Notes: generated by a model not told the origin, from the letters alone. Numbered from the stretch's first letter, positions 9,090 to 17,600 are shown. The stretch is 64,000 nt of DNA from Ancylobacter polymorphus (GCF_022836935.1 NZ_CP083239.1:2990001-3054000); one strand, 5' to 3'. A program made the numbers and translations.

Positions 9090-9118
9090 GGCAAGGGGCT
9101 CGCGCTCCGCTTCTCCAC

Positions 9119-9207
9119 CCCTCATCCCCGGGGCGTGACCCGGGGACCCGGCTCTGCGCCGGTGATCCCGGTCCTCCGGGTGGCCGGGTCAAGCCCGGCC
9201 ATGAGGG
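9119..9207. repeat. REP-like extragenic palindromic element
   Basis: An outer inverted repeat (ccctcat at 9119-9125, atgaggg at 9201-9207) encloses nested GC-rich hairpins including ccgggtcaagcccgg (9184-9198). Folding potential is strong on both strands. It lies in the gap after the phytase-like gene. Elements of this composition are scattered in Rhizobiales genomes; function is unknown. Confidence 0.55.
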
Positions 9208-9231
9208 ATAAAGGGTCTGTAAAGGTCAGAG

Positions 9232-9260
9232 ACGGGTGCCTTCGGGCGCCCGTTTTCGTT
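9232..9260 (+). terminator. Rho-independent terminator with UUCG loop
   Basis: The 9-bp stem acgggtgcc (9232-9240) with ggcgcccgt (9245-9253, one G-U pair) is closed by a stable ttcg tetraloop and followed by a T-rich tail. It terminates rightward transcription of the phytase-like gene, 142 bp past its stop. Confidence 0.8.
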
Positions 9261-9278
9261 TCGGAGCCTGTCCGCCCC

Positions 9279-9899
9279 TCAATCCAGCACGGCGGCCTTG
9301 AGCAGGCAGACCATGGTGGCGTGGGCGGGCTCGGTGGTGAGGTTGCGGATGACGTGGCGGCGGTCGCAGCGATAGCGCAGCGTCTCGCCGGCGCGGGCTG
9401 TCTCGATCACGTCGCCGCACTCCACCTGCAATTCGCCTGAGAGCACCGACAGGCACTCGACCGAGCCGCGCTGGTGGCCGTCGGAGATCAGCTCGCCGCC
9501 CGGCCCGGCGACGAAGTCGAACCATTGCAGCCATTCCACCGTCTTGATCCAGCCGGTGATGGTGAGGCGGCACTTGCCGTCCTCCGACACCAGGATCGGC
9601 GTGTCGGCGCGGGTGAGGTGCTCGACGAAGGGCTCGTCATCGGTCGCCGCCATGAAGCGGTCGATCGACATGTCGAGCGCCTGCGACAGCCGCCAGACGG
9701 TGGCGAGCGTCGGGTTGGTCTCGTTGCGCTCGATCTGGCTGATGATCGATTTGGCGACGCCGGACTGTTCGGAAAGCTCGGACAGCGAGAGATTATAGGC
9801 CTTGCGCAGGCGCTGGATGGTGCGGCCGAGCTGGCCGGTGATCGCCTGCGCCCCGGCATCCATGTCGCCCCGATCGAGGCTGCGCGTTCGGCCCGACAT
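9279..9899 (-). CDS. XRE-family transcriptional regulator with C-terminal cupin domain
   Basis: The 206-residue protein has an N-terminal helix-turn-helix (RLRKAYNLSLSELSEQSGV, SKSII-type recognition helix, NETNPTLATVWRLSQAL) and a C-terminal cupin sensor (SVECLSVLSGELQVECGD, AGETLRYRCDRRH). This XRE-cupin layout usually regulates a neighbouring amino-acid or amine gene. I use the ATG at 9899, which has gggag about 8 bases upstream; a GTG at 9950 gives a longer frame without a site. It is divergent from the threonine/serine dehydratase, its likely target. Confidence 0.87.
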   Translation of the reverse strand: MSGRTRSLDRGDMDAGAQAITGQLGRTIQRLRKAYNLSLSELSEQSGVAKSIISQIERNETNPTLATVWRLSQALDMSIDRFMAATDDEPFVEHLTRADTPILVSEDGKCRLTITGWIKTVEWLQWFDFVAGPGGELISDGHQRGSVECLSVLSGELQVECGDVIETARAGETLRYRCDRRHVIRNLTTEPAHATMVCLLKAAVLD

Positions 9900-10032
9900 G
9901 CCGGCTCCCGTTTGGCTTATGAGACATGTATTTAGGTCGCCCGGGCCCACCCGCGCAAGCCGGCGCGAAAAAGCTGAGCCCGGGGGTCGGAAAGCACATG
10001 CGCGCGCGCCGTCGCGGGATTAAGCTCACCCC

Positions 10033-11022
10033 ATGATGCAGAGCAACGCCCTTCCCACCTATGACGACGTGACCTCGGCCGCCGAACGCCTCGCCGGCGT
10101 CGCGGTGCGCACGCCGCTCCTCTCCTGCGCCCGGCTCGACGAGATCACCGGCGGGCGGGTGTTCCTGAAGCCCGAGCCGCTGCAGCGCACCGGCTCGTTC
10201 AAGTTCCGCGGCGCCTATAACCGCATCTCGCGCATCCCGGCCGATGAGCGCGCCGGCGGCGTGGTCGCCTGCTCCTCCGGCAATCACGCGCAGGGCGTGG
10301 CAGCAGCGGCGACGCTGATGGGCATGGCCTCGGTCATCGTCATGCCGAAGGACGCGCCGGCGATGAAGAAGGCGCGCACCATCGCCTTTGGCGGCGAGGT
10401 GGTGGAATATGACCGTGGCGTCGACGACCGCGACGCCATCGCCGGCGAGATCGCGCGGGCGCGCGGGGCGGTGTTCGTTCCGCCCTATGATGATTTCCAC
10501 ATCATCGCCGGGCAGGGCACGGTGGGGCTGGAGATCGCCGAGGATCTTCTTGCGCGCGGCCTGACGCCCGATCTGGTGATGGCCAACGCCTCCGGCGGCG
10601 GGCTGGTCTCCGGCATCGCTCTGGCGGTGAAGCACCATTTTCCCGAGGTGCAGGTGATGACGGCCGAGCCGGCCGGCTTCGACGATCATGCCCGCTCCTT
10701 CCGCTCCGGCGGGCGCGAGCGCAACAACCAGGCCACCGGCTCGATCTGTGACGCGCTGATGGCGGCGACGCCGGGACAGCTCACCTTCGAGATTTCCTCG
10801 CGGCTCGTCGGTGTCGGCGTTTCCGCCACCGATGAGGAAGTGGCGCGCGCGGTGGCCTTCGCCTTCGAGGAACTCAAGATCGTGGTCGAGCCGGGCGGGG
10901 CGGTGACGCTCGCCGCCGTGCTGGCGGGCCGCGTGGACCTCAAGGACAAGCTCGCCGTGCTGGTGCTGTCGGGCGGCAATGTCGACGCCGACACCTTCGC
11001 CCGCTGCCTCGCGGCAGCCTGA
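10033..11022 (+). CDS. Threonine/serine dehydratase (PLP-dependent, fold type II)
   Basis: The 329-residue enzyme has the PLP lysine in GSFKFRGA (K57), the serine-rich SSGNHAQG loop, the phosphate-binding SGGGLVSG loop and a C-terminal LSGGNVD. It deaminates hydroxy-amino acids to 2-oxo acids. At this length it lacks the regulatory ACT domain of biosynthetic IlvA, so it is a catabolic type (threonine/serine dehydratase or 3-hydroxyaspartate ammonia-lyase). Two ATGs abut (10033, 10036). The divergent XRE-cupin regulator probably controls it. Confidence 0.88.
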   Translation: MMQSNALPTYDDVTSAAERLAGVAVRTPLLSCARLDEITGGRVFLKPEPLQRTGSFKFRGAYNRISRIPADERAGGVVACSSGNHAQGVAAAATLMGMASVIVMPKDAPAMKKARTIAFGGEVVEYDRGVDDRDAIAGEIARARGAVFVPPYDDFHIIAGQGTVGLEIAEDLLARGLTPDLVMANASGGGLVSGIALAVKHHFPEVQVMTAEPAGFDDHARSFRSGGRERNNQATGSICDALMAATPGQLTFEISSRLVGVGVSATDEEVARAVAFAFEELKIVVEPGGAVTLAAVLAGRVDLKDKLAVLVLSGGNVDADTFARCLAAA

Positions 11023-11025
11023 GGT

Positions 11026-12081
11026 TCACCCCGCCGCCGCGCGCGCCGTGGCATGGGCGCGGGCATGGGCGGATTCGATGTTGTGCAGGAACTGCTCGGT
11101 GCAGGCGCGCCAGGAAAAGCGCAGCGCGTAGTCCCGCGCCGCCGTGCGGTCGAGGGTGAGCGCGGTCAGCGCCGCCTGCCTGAGGTCGTCGCTCAGCACG
11201 CCGACGGCGGCCCCCGCCTCGCCGATCACATCCTGAGGCCCGGTGACCGGGAAGGCCGCGACCGGCAGCCCGCTCGCCAGCGCTTCCAGCAGCACGATGC
11301 CGAAGGTGTCGGTGAGGCTGGGGAACACGAACACATCCGCCGCCGCATAGATGCGGGCGAGCGCCTCGCCTTCCCGGAGGCCGAGGAAATGCACGCCGGG
11401 ATGCCGCGTCTGAAGCTCGGCGCGGGCGGGGCCGTCGCCGACCACCACCTTGGAGCCGGGCAGGTCGAGATCGAGGAAGGCGGAGATGTTCTTCTCCACC
11501 GCCACCCGGCCGACCGAGAGAAAGATCGGGCGGGGCAGGGCGGCGACGAGCGCGTCCATTTCCGCTTCCGGGCGCGGGCGGAACAGCTCGGCATCGACGC
11601 CGCGCGACCAGCGCAGGATGTTATGGAAGCCGCGCCCGCGCAGCTCTGCTTCCAGCGTCGGGGTGGAGACCATGATGCCGGCGCCGGCATTGTGGAAGCG
11701 GCGCAGCCAGGCATAGGACAGCACTTCCGGCACCGGCGCGCGGGCGGAGAGATATTCGGGAAAGCGCGTGTGGTAGCTGGTGGTGAAGCTCTGCCCGCGC
11801 GAGAGGCAGGCGCGGCGCGCCATGATGCCGATCGGCCCCTCGGTGGCGATGTGAACGTAATCGGCGCCGATCTCGTCCATCCGCCGGCGCACCCGGCCCG
11901 GCGTCGCCAGCGCCAGCCGGATTTCCGGGTAGGTCGGCATCGGCACGGTGCGGAAATCGGCGGGGGTGAGGAAATCGATGCGGGCGCCGAGTTTCTCGGC
12001 TTCGCGCGCCGTGTTCTGCAGCGAGCGGACGACGCCGTTGACCTGCGGCAGCCAGGCATCGGTGGCGACGAGAATGTGCAT
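11026..12081 (-). CDS. GT4-family glycosyltransferase
   Basis: The 351-residue protein starts MHILVATDAWLPQVNGVV, with the donor-domain signatures of GT4/GT-B enzymes: FLSVGRVAVEKN, VVVGDGPARAELQ and the E-x7-E motif region FPSLTDTFGIVLLEALASGLPV. It resembles the mannosyl- or sulfoquinovosyl-type transferases that make glycolipids. Its start overlaps the stop of the LpxH-like phosphatase gene by one base, so the two are translationally coupled. Donor and acceptor are unknown; a membrane-lipid head group is a reasonable inference. Confidence 0.87.
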   Translation of the reverse strand: MHILVATDAWLPQVNGVVRSLQNTAREAEKLGARIDFLTPADFRTVPMPTYPEIRLALATPGRVRRRMDEIGADYVHIATEGPIGIMARRACLSRGQSFTTSYHTRFPEYLSARAPVPEVLSYAWLRRFHNAGAGIMVSTPTLEAELRGRGFHNILRWSRGVDAELFRPRPEAEMDALVAALPRPIFLSVGRVAVEKNISAFLDLDLPGSKVVVGDGPARAELQTRHPGVHFLGLREGEALARIYAAADVFVFPSLTDTFGIVLLEALASGLPVAAFPVTGPQDVIGEAGAAVGVLSDDLRQAALTALTLDRTAARDYALRFSWRACTEQFLHNIESAHARAHATARAAAG

Positions 12082-12938
12082 CAGGCGGCGACCTTCGGCC
12101 GTTCGAGCAGCAGCGGCGCCTTCACCCGCGCCCGTGTCTGGCGCGCCCAGTCGATCAGCTCGAAGCGCCCGTCGGCATGTTCGACGATCGCCGTGCAGCT
12201 TTCCACCCAGTCGCCGCAATTAATGTACTCGACGCCGAAGCTGTCGTGAATGACCGCGTGGTGGATGTGGCCGCACACCACCCCGTCCACCTTGTGGCGG
12301 CGGGCCTCGGTGGCGACCGCTTCCTCGAAGCGGCCGATGAAATTGACCGCGTTCTTCACCTTCAGCTTGGCCCACTGGCTCAGAGACCAATAGGGAAAGC
12401 CGAATTTGCGGCGGGCCCAGTTGAGATAGGTGTTGAGGCCGAGCGCGGCGGTGTAGGCGCCGTCGCCGAGGAAGGCGAGCCAGCGGGCGTGGCGCACCAC
12501 CACGTCGAACACGTCGCCATGGATGACGAGGTAGCGCTTGCCATTGGCGGCTTCGTGGATCGCCGTTTCGACCACTTCGATGCCGCCGAAATGATTGCCG
12601 TAGTAATCGCGGAGGAATTCATCGTGGTTCCCCGGCAGATAGACCATGCGGGTGCCCTTGCGGCTCTTGCGCAGCAGCTTCTGCACCACGTCATTATGGC
12701 TCTGCGGCCAGTACCAGCCGGCGCGCAGCCGCCAGCCATCGACGATGTCGCCGACGAGATAGATGGTGTCGGCATCGTGATAGCGCAGGAAGTCGAGCAG
12801 CAGATCGGACTGGCAACCCTTGGTGCCGAGATGGACATCGGACAGGAACAGGCTGCGGTAGCGGCGTGCCTCGGGTGCGTCGTTCACCTCGGAAGCCCCC
12901 TCGATCAGGCCCGCAAATGGGCTGGGCAATGTCTCCAT
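12081..12938 (-). CDS. LpxH-like metallophosphoesterase (UDP-2,3-diacylglucosamine diphosphatase family)
   Basis: The 285-residue protein carries the full calcineurin-like metal set: SDVHLG, GDIVDGW, GNHDEF, VIHGDVFD and CGHIHHA. It belongs to the LpxH-related family that hydrolyses UDP-diacylglucosamine in lipid A synthesis. Most alphaproteobacteria use the unrelated LpxI for that step, so this member may act on another nucleotide-lipid. It sits immediately upstream of and coupled to a GT4 glycosyltransferase, suggesting joint work on a glycolipid. Confidence 0.82.
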   Translation of the reverse strand: METLPSPFAGLIEGASEVNDAPEARRYRSLFLSDVHLGTKGCQSDLLLDFLRYHDADTIYLVGDIVDGWRLRAGWYWPQSHNDVVQKLLRKSRKGTRMVYLPGNHDEFLRDYYGNHFGGIEVVETAIHEAANGKRYLVIHGDVFDVVVRHARWLAFLGDGAYTAALGLNTYLNWARRKFGFPYWSLSQWAKLKVKNAVNFIGRFEEAVATEARRHKVDGVVCGHIHHAVIHDSFGVEYINCGDWVESCTAIVEHADGRFELIDWARQTRARVKAPLLLERPKVAA

Positions 12939-13019
12939 GGGGAAAGCATAAGCCCGACTCGCATCACGCTTTTATGACGATGCTGCGCTGCACCGGGCGC
13001 CCGGCCGATCAAAGAAGCG

Positions 13020-13628
13020 TCAGAGGAACAGCATCACCACGCTTGCCGCCACCAGCGCCGCCATCGCGTAGTTCACCAGCCGCTGCTGGCGCGGGGTCGA
13101 CAGCAGACGGGCGAGCATCGCGCCGAAGCCGGCCCACAGGCACAGGCTGGGAAAGGTGACGAGGCCGGAGACGAGCGCGATCATCGCCACTTCGGCGAAC
13201 AGATCGTCGCCGCCCACCGTGGTGAAGGCCGGCACGATGGAAAGCGCGATGGTCCACGCCTTCGGGTTCACCCACTGGAACAGTGCCGATTGCAGCAGCG
13301 TCATCGGCTTTTCCACCTCGGCGCCGCCGCCCGGCCCGCCGGCATGGGCGATCTTCCAGGCGAGGTAGAGCAGGTAGAGCGCGCCGACGATCTTCAGCGT
13401 CTGGTGCATATAGGGGATGGCGAGGAACAGCGTGCCGAGACCGAGGCCGATCGCCACCACCATGACCGCGAAACCGACCGTGACGCCCCAGATTTGTGGC
13501 AAGGTGCGGCGAAAGCCGAAGGCGGCGCCGGAGCCGGCCGAAATCATGTTGTTCGGCCCGGGGGTGAGCGCGCCGGCGAGCGCGAACAGGAACAGCGGCA
13601 GAAGCTGGGAGGACAGCGGCACGGGCAT
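13020..13628 (-). CDS. LysE family amino-acid exporter
   Basis: The 202-residue protein has about six membrane helices and the LysE/RhtB hallmarks: ALAGALTPGPNN near the N-terminus, YLLYLAWKI and FQWVNPKAWTIAL. Such proteins export amino acids or analogues. The longer frame to 13721 starts inside the upstream repeat, so I use the ATG at 13628, where family similarity begins. The substrate is unknown. Confidence 0.87.
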   Translation of the reverse strand: MPVPLSSQLLPLFLFALAGALTPGPNNMISAGSGAAFGFRRTLPQIWGVTVGFAVMVVAIGLGLGTLFLAIPYMHQTLKIVGALYLLYLAWKIAHAGGPGGGAEVEKPMTLLQSALFQWVNPKAWTIALSIVPAFTTVGGDDLFAEVAMIALVSGLVTFPSLCLWAGFGAMLARLLSTPRQQRLVNYAMAALVAASVVMLFL

Positions 13629-13665
13629 TCCTCGGGCGGTGGGCCGGAACGGCGGGCCAGAGCTA

Positions 13666-13765
13666 GAGCGTTTTCGAGCGAAGTGGATACCGGTTCGCGT
13701 GAAGAAAACGCGATAAAACAAAGAACTAGATCATTCACCGTTTCCATGAACGGTGAATGATCTAG
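13666..13765. repeat. Rhizobiales-type extragenic palindromic repeat
   Basis: The element has two parts. The first carries gcgttttc (13668-13675) and gaaaacgc (13704-13711) around the segment gcgaagtggataccggttcg. The second is a perfect 17-bp inverted repeat (13726-13742 and 13749-13765) with a 6-base loop. I recognise the 'gaagtggataccggtt...gaaaacgc' theme as a dispersed repeat of Rhizobiales genomes. It lies just upstream of the LysE gene and could affect its transcription. Confidence 0.7.
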
Positions 13766-13876
13766 GCCGTCCACCCGCTCGCCGCAACCCGGAAAGGCCG
13801 CCAGCACAAACGAAACCGCCGGCCCCTCCCAGAGCCGGCGGCGAAGAGGCAGCGGCCGGGCACGCGGCCCGGCGGC

Positions 13877-14692
13877 TCAATGCGCGACGAACAGCGGCGC
13901 GGGCGGATCGACCAGCAGCGAGGCGGTGACGCCGCCGAGGATCATTTCCGCAAGGCGCGAGCGGCTGTAGATGCCCATCACCAGTAGGTCGGCGCCGAAT
14001 TTCTGCGTCTCCTGCGGGATGATCGTCGTGGCGGAGCCTTCCGCGACATGGCGGTGCTTGGCATTGACGCCATGGGTGGCGAGATAGGCGGCAAGCTTGG
14101 CGCCCGAGGCGGCGACATCGGTCTTCGCCTCCTCCACGGTCAGCACTTCCACCTCGTCCGCCAGAGCGAGGATCGGCAGGGCGAAACGCACGGCATGGCC
14201 GGCCTCGCGCGAGGGCTTCCACGCCACCAGCACCTTGCCGAGCCGGCCCGGCACCTTCTTGCCGGTCGGCACCACGATGACGGGGCCGTTGCAGGCGAGG
14301 GCGAGATGCTCGGGCAGGGTGGCGGCGAGTTCGTCGTCCACCGTGCCATAGCGGGTCTCGCTGACGATGGTGACATCGGAGAAGGTGATTTCATCGCGCA
14401 GGGCGGTGGTGACCTCGCCTTCCACCGTGTGCCAGACGCCGGTGACGCCGGCTTCCGCGACGGCGCCTTCGAACTGTGCCTTGAGGGTCGCTTCCTTCTC
14501 CTTCGCCTCGCGCACCAGCTCGTTCACATAGATGGACAGCGCCCGTCCGACGCGGGGAACGCCAGCGGGATAGAGCGTGTAGACCGCCCGCAGCTGACCG
14601 CCGGTCTGGCGGGCGAGGCCGATGGCGAAGGCCAGACGGTCATTGAAGCCCGAATCGGGGGCGGCGTGCAGCAGGATGGTACGGATGGACAT
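13877..14692 (-). CDS. Universal stress protein (UspA family)
   Basis: The 271-residue protein starts at MSIRTILLHAAPD (ATG 14692, with aggaga upstream). The C-terminal half has the Usp elements VLVAWKPSREAGHAVRFALPIL and GADLLVMGIYSRSRLAEMILGGVTASLL, the latter the nucleotide-binding G-x2-G-x9-G-[ST] region. The size suggests two tandem Usp folds, the first degenerate. Such proteins help survival in starvation or oxidative stress. It is divergent from the cytochrome c' gene. Confidence 0.88.
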   Translation of the reverse strand: MSIRTILLHAAPDSGFNDRLAFAIGLARQTGGQLRAVYTLYPAGVPRVGRALSIYVNELVREAKEKEATLKAQFEGAVAEAGVTGVWHTVEGEVTTALRDEITFSDVTIVSETRYGTVDDELAATLPEHLALACNGPVIVVPTGKKVPGRLGKVLVAWKPSREAGHAVRFALPILALADEVEVLTVEEAKTDVAASGAKLAAYLATHGVNAKHRHVAEGSATTIIPQETQKFGADLLVMGIYSRSRLAEMILGGVTASLLVDPPAPLFVAH

Positions 14693-14916
14693 GGCGTTTC
14701 TCTCTCCTGACGGCTGTGCCTTTTGACGTAGGGTCATTCGTGCAGAATGAAAATGCGGGAAACCACGATCCGCAACAGGCATTAGCCCTTCATCCTGCCG
14801 AGGCTGTCCCATCACGAGCGCGCGAACAGGCTTCTGCGCCGATTGCCATCTTACCGCCGGCCAATAAGGTCGGCCGGCGCGCGCGCCTTCCCGGCGCGTG
14901 AATGAGGGAGCATTTC

Positions 14917-15357
14917 ATGGTTCGCCGACTGACGGTTGCGCTCGCAGCCGGCATGATCACCGCCTTTGCCGCCACGCTGGCGGTCGCCCAGGCCGATGTC
15001 GTCAAGGAGCGCCAGGCGCTGCTGAAGCAGTTTGGCGATGCCACAAAGCCGGTCGGCGGCATGCTGCGCGGCAGCGTCCCGTTCGATCTCGCCCAGGTGC
15101 AGGCGGCGCTCGATCTCTATGTGAAGAACGCCAAGGAACTGCCGGCGCTGTTCCCGGAAGGCTCCGGGCCGGGCAGTGACGCGCTGCCGGCGATCTGGAC
15201 CAACAAGGCGGATTTCGATGCCCGCTTCGCCAAGCTCGGCAGCGACGCCGCCGCGGCGCGCGCGGCGATCACGGATGAGGCCAGCTTCAAGGCCAATTTC
15301 CCCGGCGTGATCCGCAATTGCGGCGCCTGCCACGACAGCTACCGGCAGAAGAATTGA
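14917..15357 (+). CDS. Cytochrome c' / c556-type protein
   Basis: The 146-residue precursor has a Sec signal peptide (LAVA-QAD) and one heme-binding motif CGACH six residues before its C-terminal end, the placement typical of four-helix cytochrome c'. The gagggag at 14904-14910 favours the ATG at 14917 over an upstream ATG at 14902. It is periplasmic and may bind NO or act in electron transfer. The b561 gene overlaps its stop codon, so the two are coupled and likely partners. Confidence 0.9.
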   Translation: MVRRLTVALAAGMITAFAATLAVAQADVVKERQALLKQFGDATKPVGGMLRGSVPFDLAQVQAALDLYVKNAKELPALFPEGSGPGSDALPAIWTNKADFDARFAKLGSDAAAARAAITDEASFKANFPGVIRNCGACHDSYRQKN

Positions 15358-16061
15358 CCGGCGCGCCGCTCTCCTCTCCCGCGCAGGCGCTGCTGGCGTG
15401 GGACCTGCCGACGCGGCTGGCGAAATGGAGCCTGGCCGCGCTGGTCGGGCTCGCCTTTGTCAGCCGCTATTACGGCGACGCCGGGCTGGTCTGGCACCAG
15501 TGGAACGGTCTTGCCATTCTCGTCGTGCTGGTGTTCCGGCTTTTCTGGGGGGTGGTCGGCGGCTCGACGGCGCGCTTTGCCGGCTTTCTGCGCGGCCCGC
15601 GCGCGGCGCTGCGCTATGTCACCTGCCTGCTCAAGGGCCGGCCGCAGCATTTTCTCGGCCATAACCCGCTCGGCGGCTGGGTGGTGATGGCGTTGCTGGG
15701 TCTGGTGGCGGCGCAGGCCCTCACCGGCCTGTTCACCAGCGATGACATCATCGTCTATGGCCCGATGACGCCCGTGGCGAGCGAGGAGACCATCCGCGCC
15801 GCCTCGGTCTGGCACCAGCGGCTCTATCCCTATCTGCTGGCGCTGATCGGCCTGCATGTGGCGACCAACATCGCCTATTCGCTGTTCGGCCGCGACAATC
15901 TGATCCGCGCCATGATCACGGGTACCAAGCCGTCCGCCGCCTATGCCGATCGGGCACCGGCGACGCCGGGAGGGATCTGGCGGGCGCTCGCCTGCCTTGT
16001 GCTGGCGGTGGTCGTGGTCTTCGGCGGTATCGCGCTGGCGGGAGGGCACCCCTTCCCCTGA
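15354..16061 (+). CDS. Cytochrome b561-type diheme membrane protein
   Basis: This is a membrane protein of about 235 residues with at least four helices and well-placed histidines (LVWHQWNGLAIL, SVWHQRLYPYLLALIGLHVATN), as in the cytochrome b561/Ni-hydrogenase b family. The TTG at 15354 overlaps the cytochrome c' stop in a TTGA; an upstream ATG at 15318 is in frame but inside the c' gene. Both proteins probably pass electrons between the quinone pool and periplasmic heme. Confidence 0.88.
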   Translation: MTGAPLSSPAQALLAWDLPTRLAKWSLAALVGLAFVSRYYGDAGLVWHQWNGLAILVVLVFRLFWGVVGGSTARFAGFLRGPRAALRYVTCLLKGRPQHFLGHNPLGGWVVMALLGLVAAQALTGLFTSDDIIVYGPMTPVASEETIRAASVWHQRLYPYLLALIGLHVATNIAYSLFGRDNLIRAMITGTKPSAAYADRAPATPGGIWRALACLVLAVVVVFGGIALAGGHPFP

Positions 16062-16101
16062 TGTTTAAGCCTTTCGGCGCGCTTGCGGGGCGCCGGCAAC
16101 C

Positions 16102-17046
16102 ATGCTCCATGGCGACCCCATGAACGCGCTCAAGGGCATCGCGCTGCAGGTCGGCGCGACGTTCCTCTTCACCATCATGTCGGCCCTCGTCCGCATCGTC
16201 TCGGATCATGTTCCGACGGGCGAGATCGTCTTCTCGCGCTCGTTCTTCGCGCTGTTTCCGCTGCTCGCCCTGCTGGCCTGGCGGCGGGAGATCGGGGCGG
16301 CGGTGCGCACGGCCAACCCGCTCGGCCACATCGCGCGCGGCACCATCGGCGTCTGCGCCATGGGGCTGAGCTTCGCCGCGCTGGCGCGCATCCCGCTGGC
16401 GGACGCCACCGCCATCGGCTTCGCCGCGCCGCTGCTCACCGTCATGCTGGCGGCGCTGCTGCTGCGCGAGCGGGTGCAGGCCTATCGCTGGGCGGCGGTG
16501 GTGGTGGGGCTGGGCGGGGTGGTGGTGATGCTGTGGCCGCACATGCAGGGCTCGTTCGACACGCCCGGCCATCTGTTCGGCGCGCTGTTCGCGCTCATGG
16601 CGGCGGCGTTCACCGCGGGGGCGATGGTGCAGGTGCGCCGGCTCACCCAGACGGAGACCACCGCCTCGATCGTGTTCTATTTTCAGGCGCTGGCCGCGCT
16701 GGCGGGCCTCGCCACCGCCGGCTGGGGCTGGGTGCTGCCGAGCGGGCGGGAAGGGGCTCTGCTGCTGACCATCGGTTTTATCGGCGGGGTCGGGCAGATT
16801 CTGCTGACCGAGAGCTACCGCTACGCGCCGGCCTCGGTGGTGGCGCCCTTCGCCTATTCCGCCATGCTGTGGTCGCTGCTGCTCGGCTTCATCCTCTTCG
16901 CCGAGGTGCCGCCGTTCCTGGTTCTGCTCGGCGGCGCCATCGTCATCGGCGCCGGCCTGTTCGTCATCTGGCGCGAGCGCCAGCTCGGCATCGACCGGAC
17001 GCAGGACGAAGCGGCCTCGACCCCGCCCGCCGCGCCGGCGCCCTGA
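16102..17046 (+). CDS. DMT-superfamily transporter (EamA)
   Basis: The 314-residue protein (308 from the ATG at 16120) has ten membrane helices in two EamA repeats. The first includes FTIMSALVRI and LLLRERVQAYRWAAVVVGLGGV, and the second YAPASVVAPFAYSAMLWSLLLGF. It is a drug/metabolite exporter of unknown substrate. It ends 5 bp from the convergent Lrp-domain gene. Confidence 0.88.
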   Translation: MLHGDPMNALKGIALQVGATFLFTIMSALVRIVSDHVPTGEIVFSRSFFALFPLLALLAWRREIGAAVRTANPLGHIARGTIGVCAMGLSFAALARIPLADATAIGFAAPLLTVMLAALLLRERVQAYRWAAVVVGLGGVVVMLWPHMQGSFDTPGHLFGALFALMAAAFTAGAMVQVRRLTQTETTASIVFYFQALAALAGLATAGWGWVLPSGREGALLLTIGFIGGVGQILLTESYRYAPASVVAPFAYSAMLWSLLLGFILFAEVPPFLVLLGGAIVIGAGLFVIWRERQLGIDRTQDEAASTPPAAPAP

Positions 17047-17051
17047 AGCGT

Positions 17052-17288
17052 TCAGAACGCCTTGAAGGTGATCAGCGTGCGTGTGTCCTGGATGCCCGGG
17101 AACAGCTGCACCTTCTCATTGACGAAATGGCCGATATCGGTGCCCTCGGGCACGTAGAACTTCACTAGCAGGTCGAACTCGCCGGCGGTCGAATAGATCT
17201 CCGAGGCGATCTCGGCGTCGGCGATGGCGTTCGCCACCTCATAGGCGCGGCCGAGCTGACATTTGATCTGCATGAAGAAGGGAACCAT
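17052..17288 (-). CDS. Stand-alone Lrp/AsnC ligand-binding (RAM) domain protein
   Basis: The 78-residue protein is just the alpha/beta RAM domain: an IKCQLGRAYEVANAI strand-helix, STAGEFDLLVKFY and the C-terminal PGIQDTRTLITFKAF. It lacks the DNA-binding helix-turn-helix of Lrp. Such free domains may bind amino acids and modulate full-length Lrp proteins, or act as dimeric sensors. The ATG at 17288 gives the normal length for this class. Confidence 0.87.
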   Translation of the reverse strand: MVPFFMQIKCQLGRAYEVANAIADAEIASEIYSTAGEFDLLVKFYVPEGTDIGHFVNEKVQLFPGIQDTRTLITFKAF

Positions 17289-17416
17289 GGCGGTCTTCCG
17301 GCTGAACGCGGGGAGGCCGATAGGAAACAGAAGGCGGACCACGGCGCAACCCCCGCCGTCCCGTGGCGCGACCACGTCTTGCGCACGCGCGCGTCCTCGC
17401 CTATCTCGCGGCAGAC

Positions 17417-17535
17417 GATCACGTTGGGGTGCCCAAGGCGCGCAGGCGCTCCGGGCTGAGAGGCGAAGACGGGCTGAAAGGCGCGTCGCCAACCCACGAA
17501 CCTGATCCGGGTCATGCCGGCGGAGGGAACGGATC
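17417..17535 (+). promoter_or_regulatory. TPP (THI-element) riboswitch
   Basis: The conserved THI-box core is present: ttggggtgcc at the 5' side, CTGAGA at 17456-17461, GAACCTGAT at 17498-17506 and ggaggGAAC near 17522-17530. A P1 helix can form between gatc-acgtt (17417-17425) and aacggatc (17528-17535). It lies 65 bp before thiD and in the same direction, so thiamine pyrophosphate should repress thiD. The region 17289-17416 upstream shows no gene and presumably carries the promoter. Confidence 0.93.
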
Positions 17536-17600
17536 GCGCGTGCCGGGGGCCGGTCTCCCGTCGCGACGCTTCCACCCCGCACGGCGAGGGGAGGCGTAGC

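Noticed and set aside
6807-9125. A 772-codon open frame antisense to the phytase-like gene
   Set aside because: It mirrors the real gene in a GC-rich antisense frame, its sequence is rich in Arg, His, Gly and Ala with no fold-like pattern, and the plus-strand gene has a signal peptide and family motifs.
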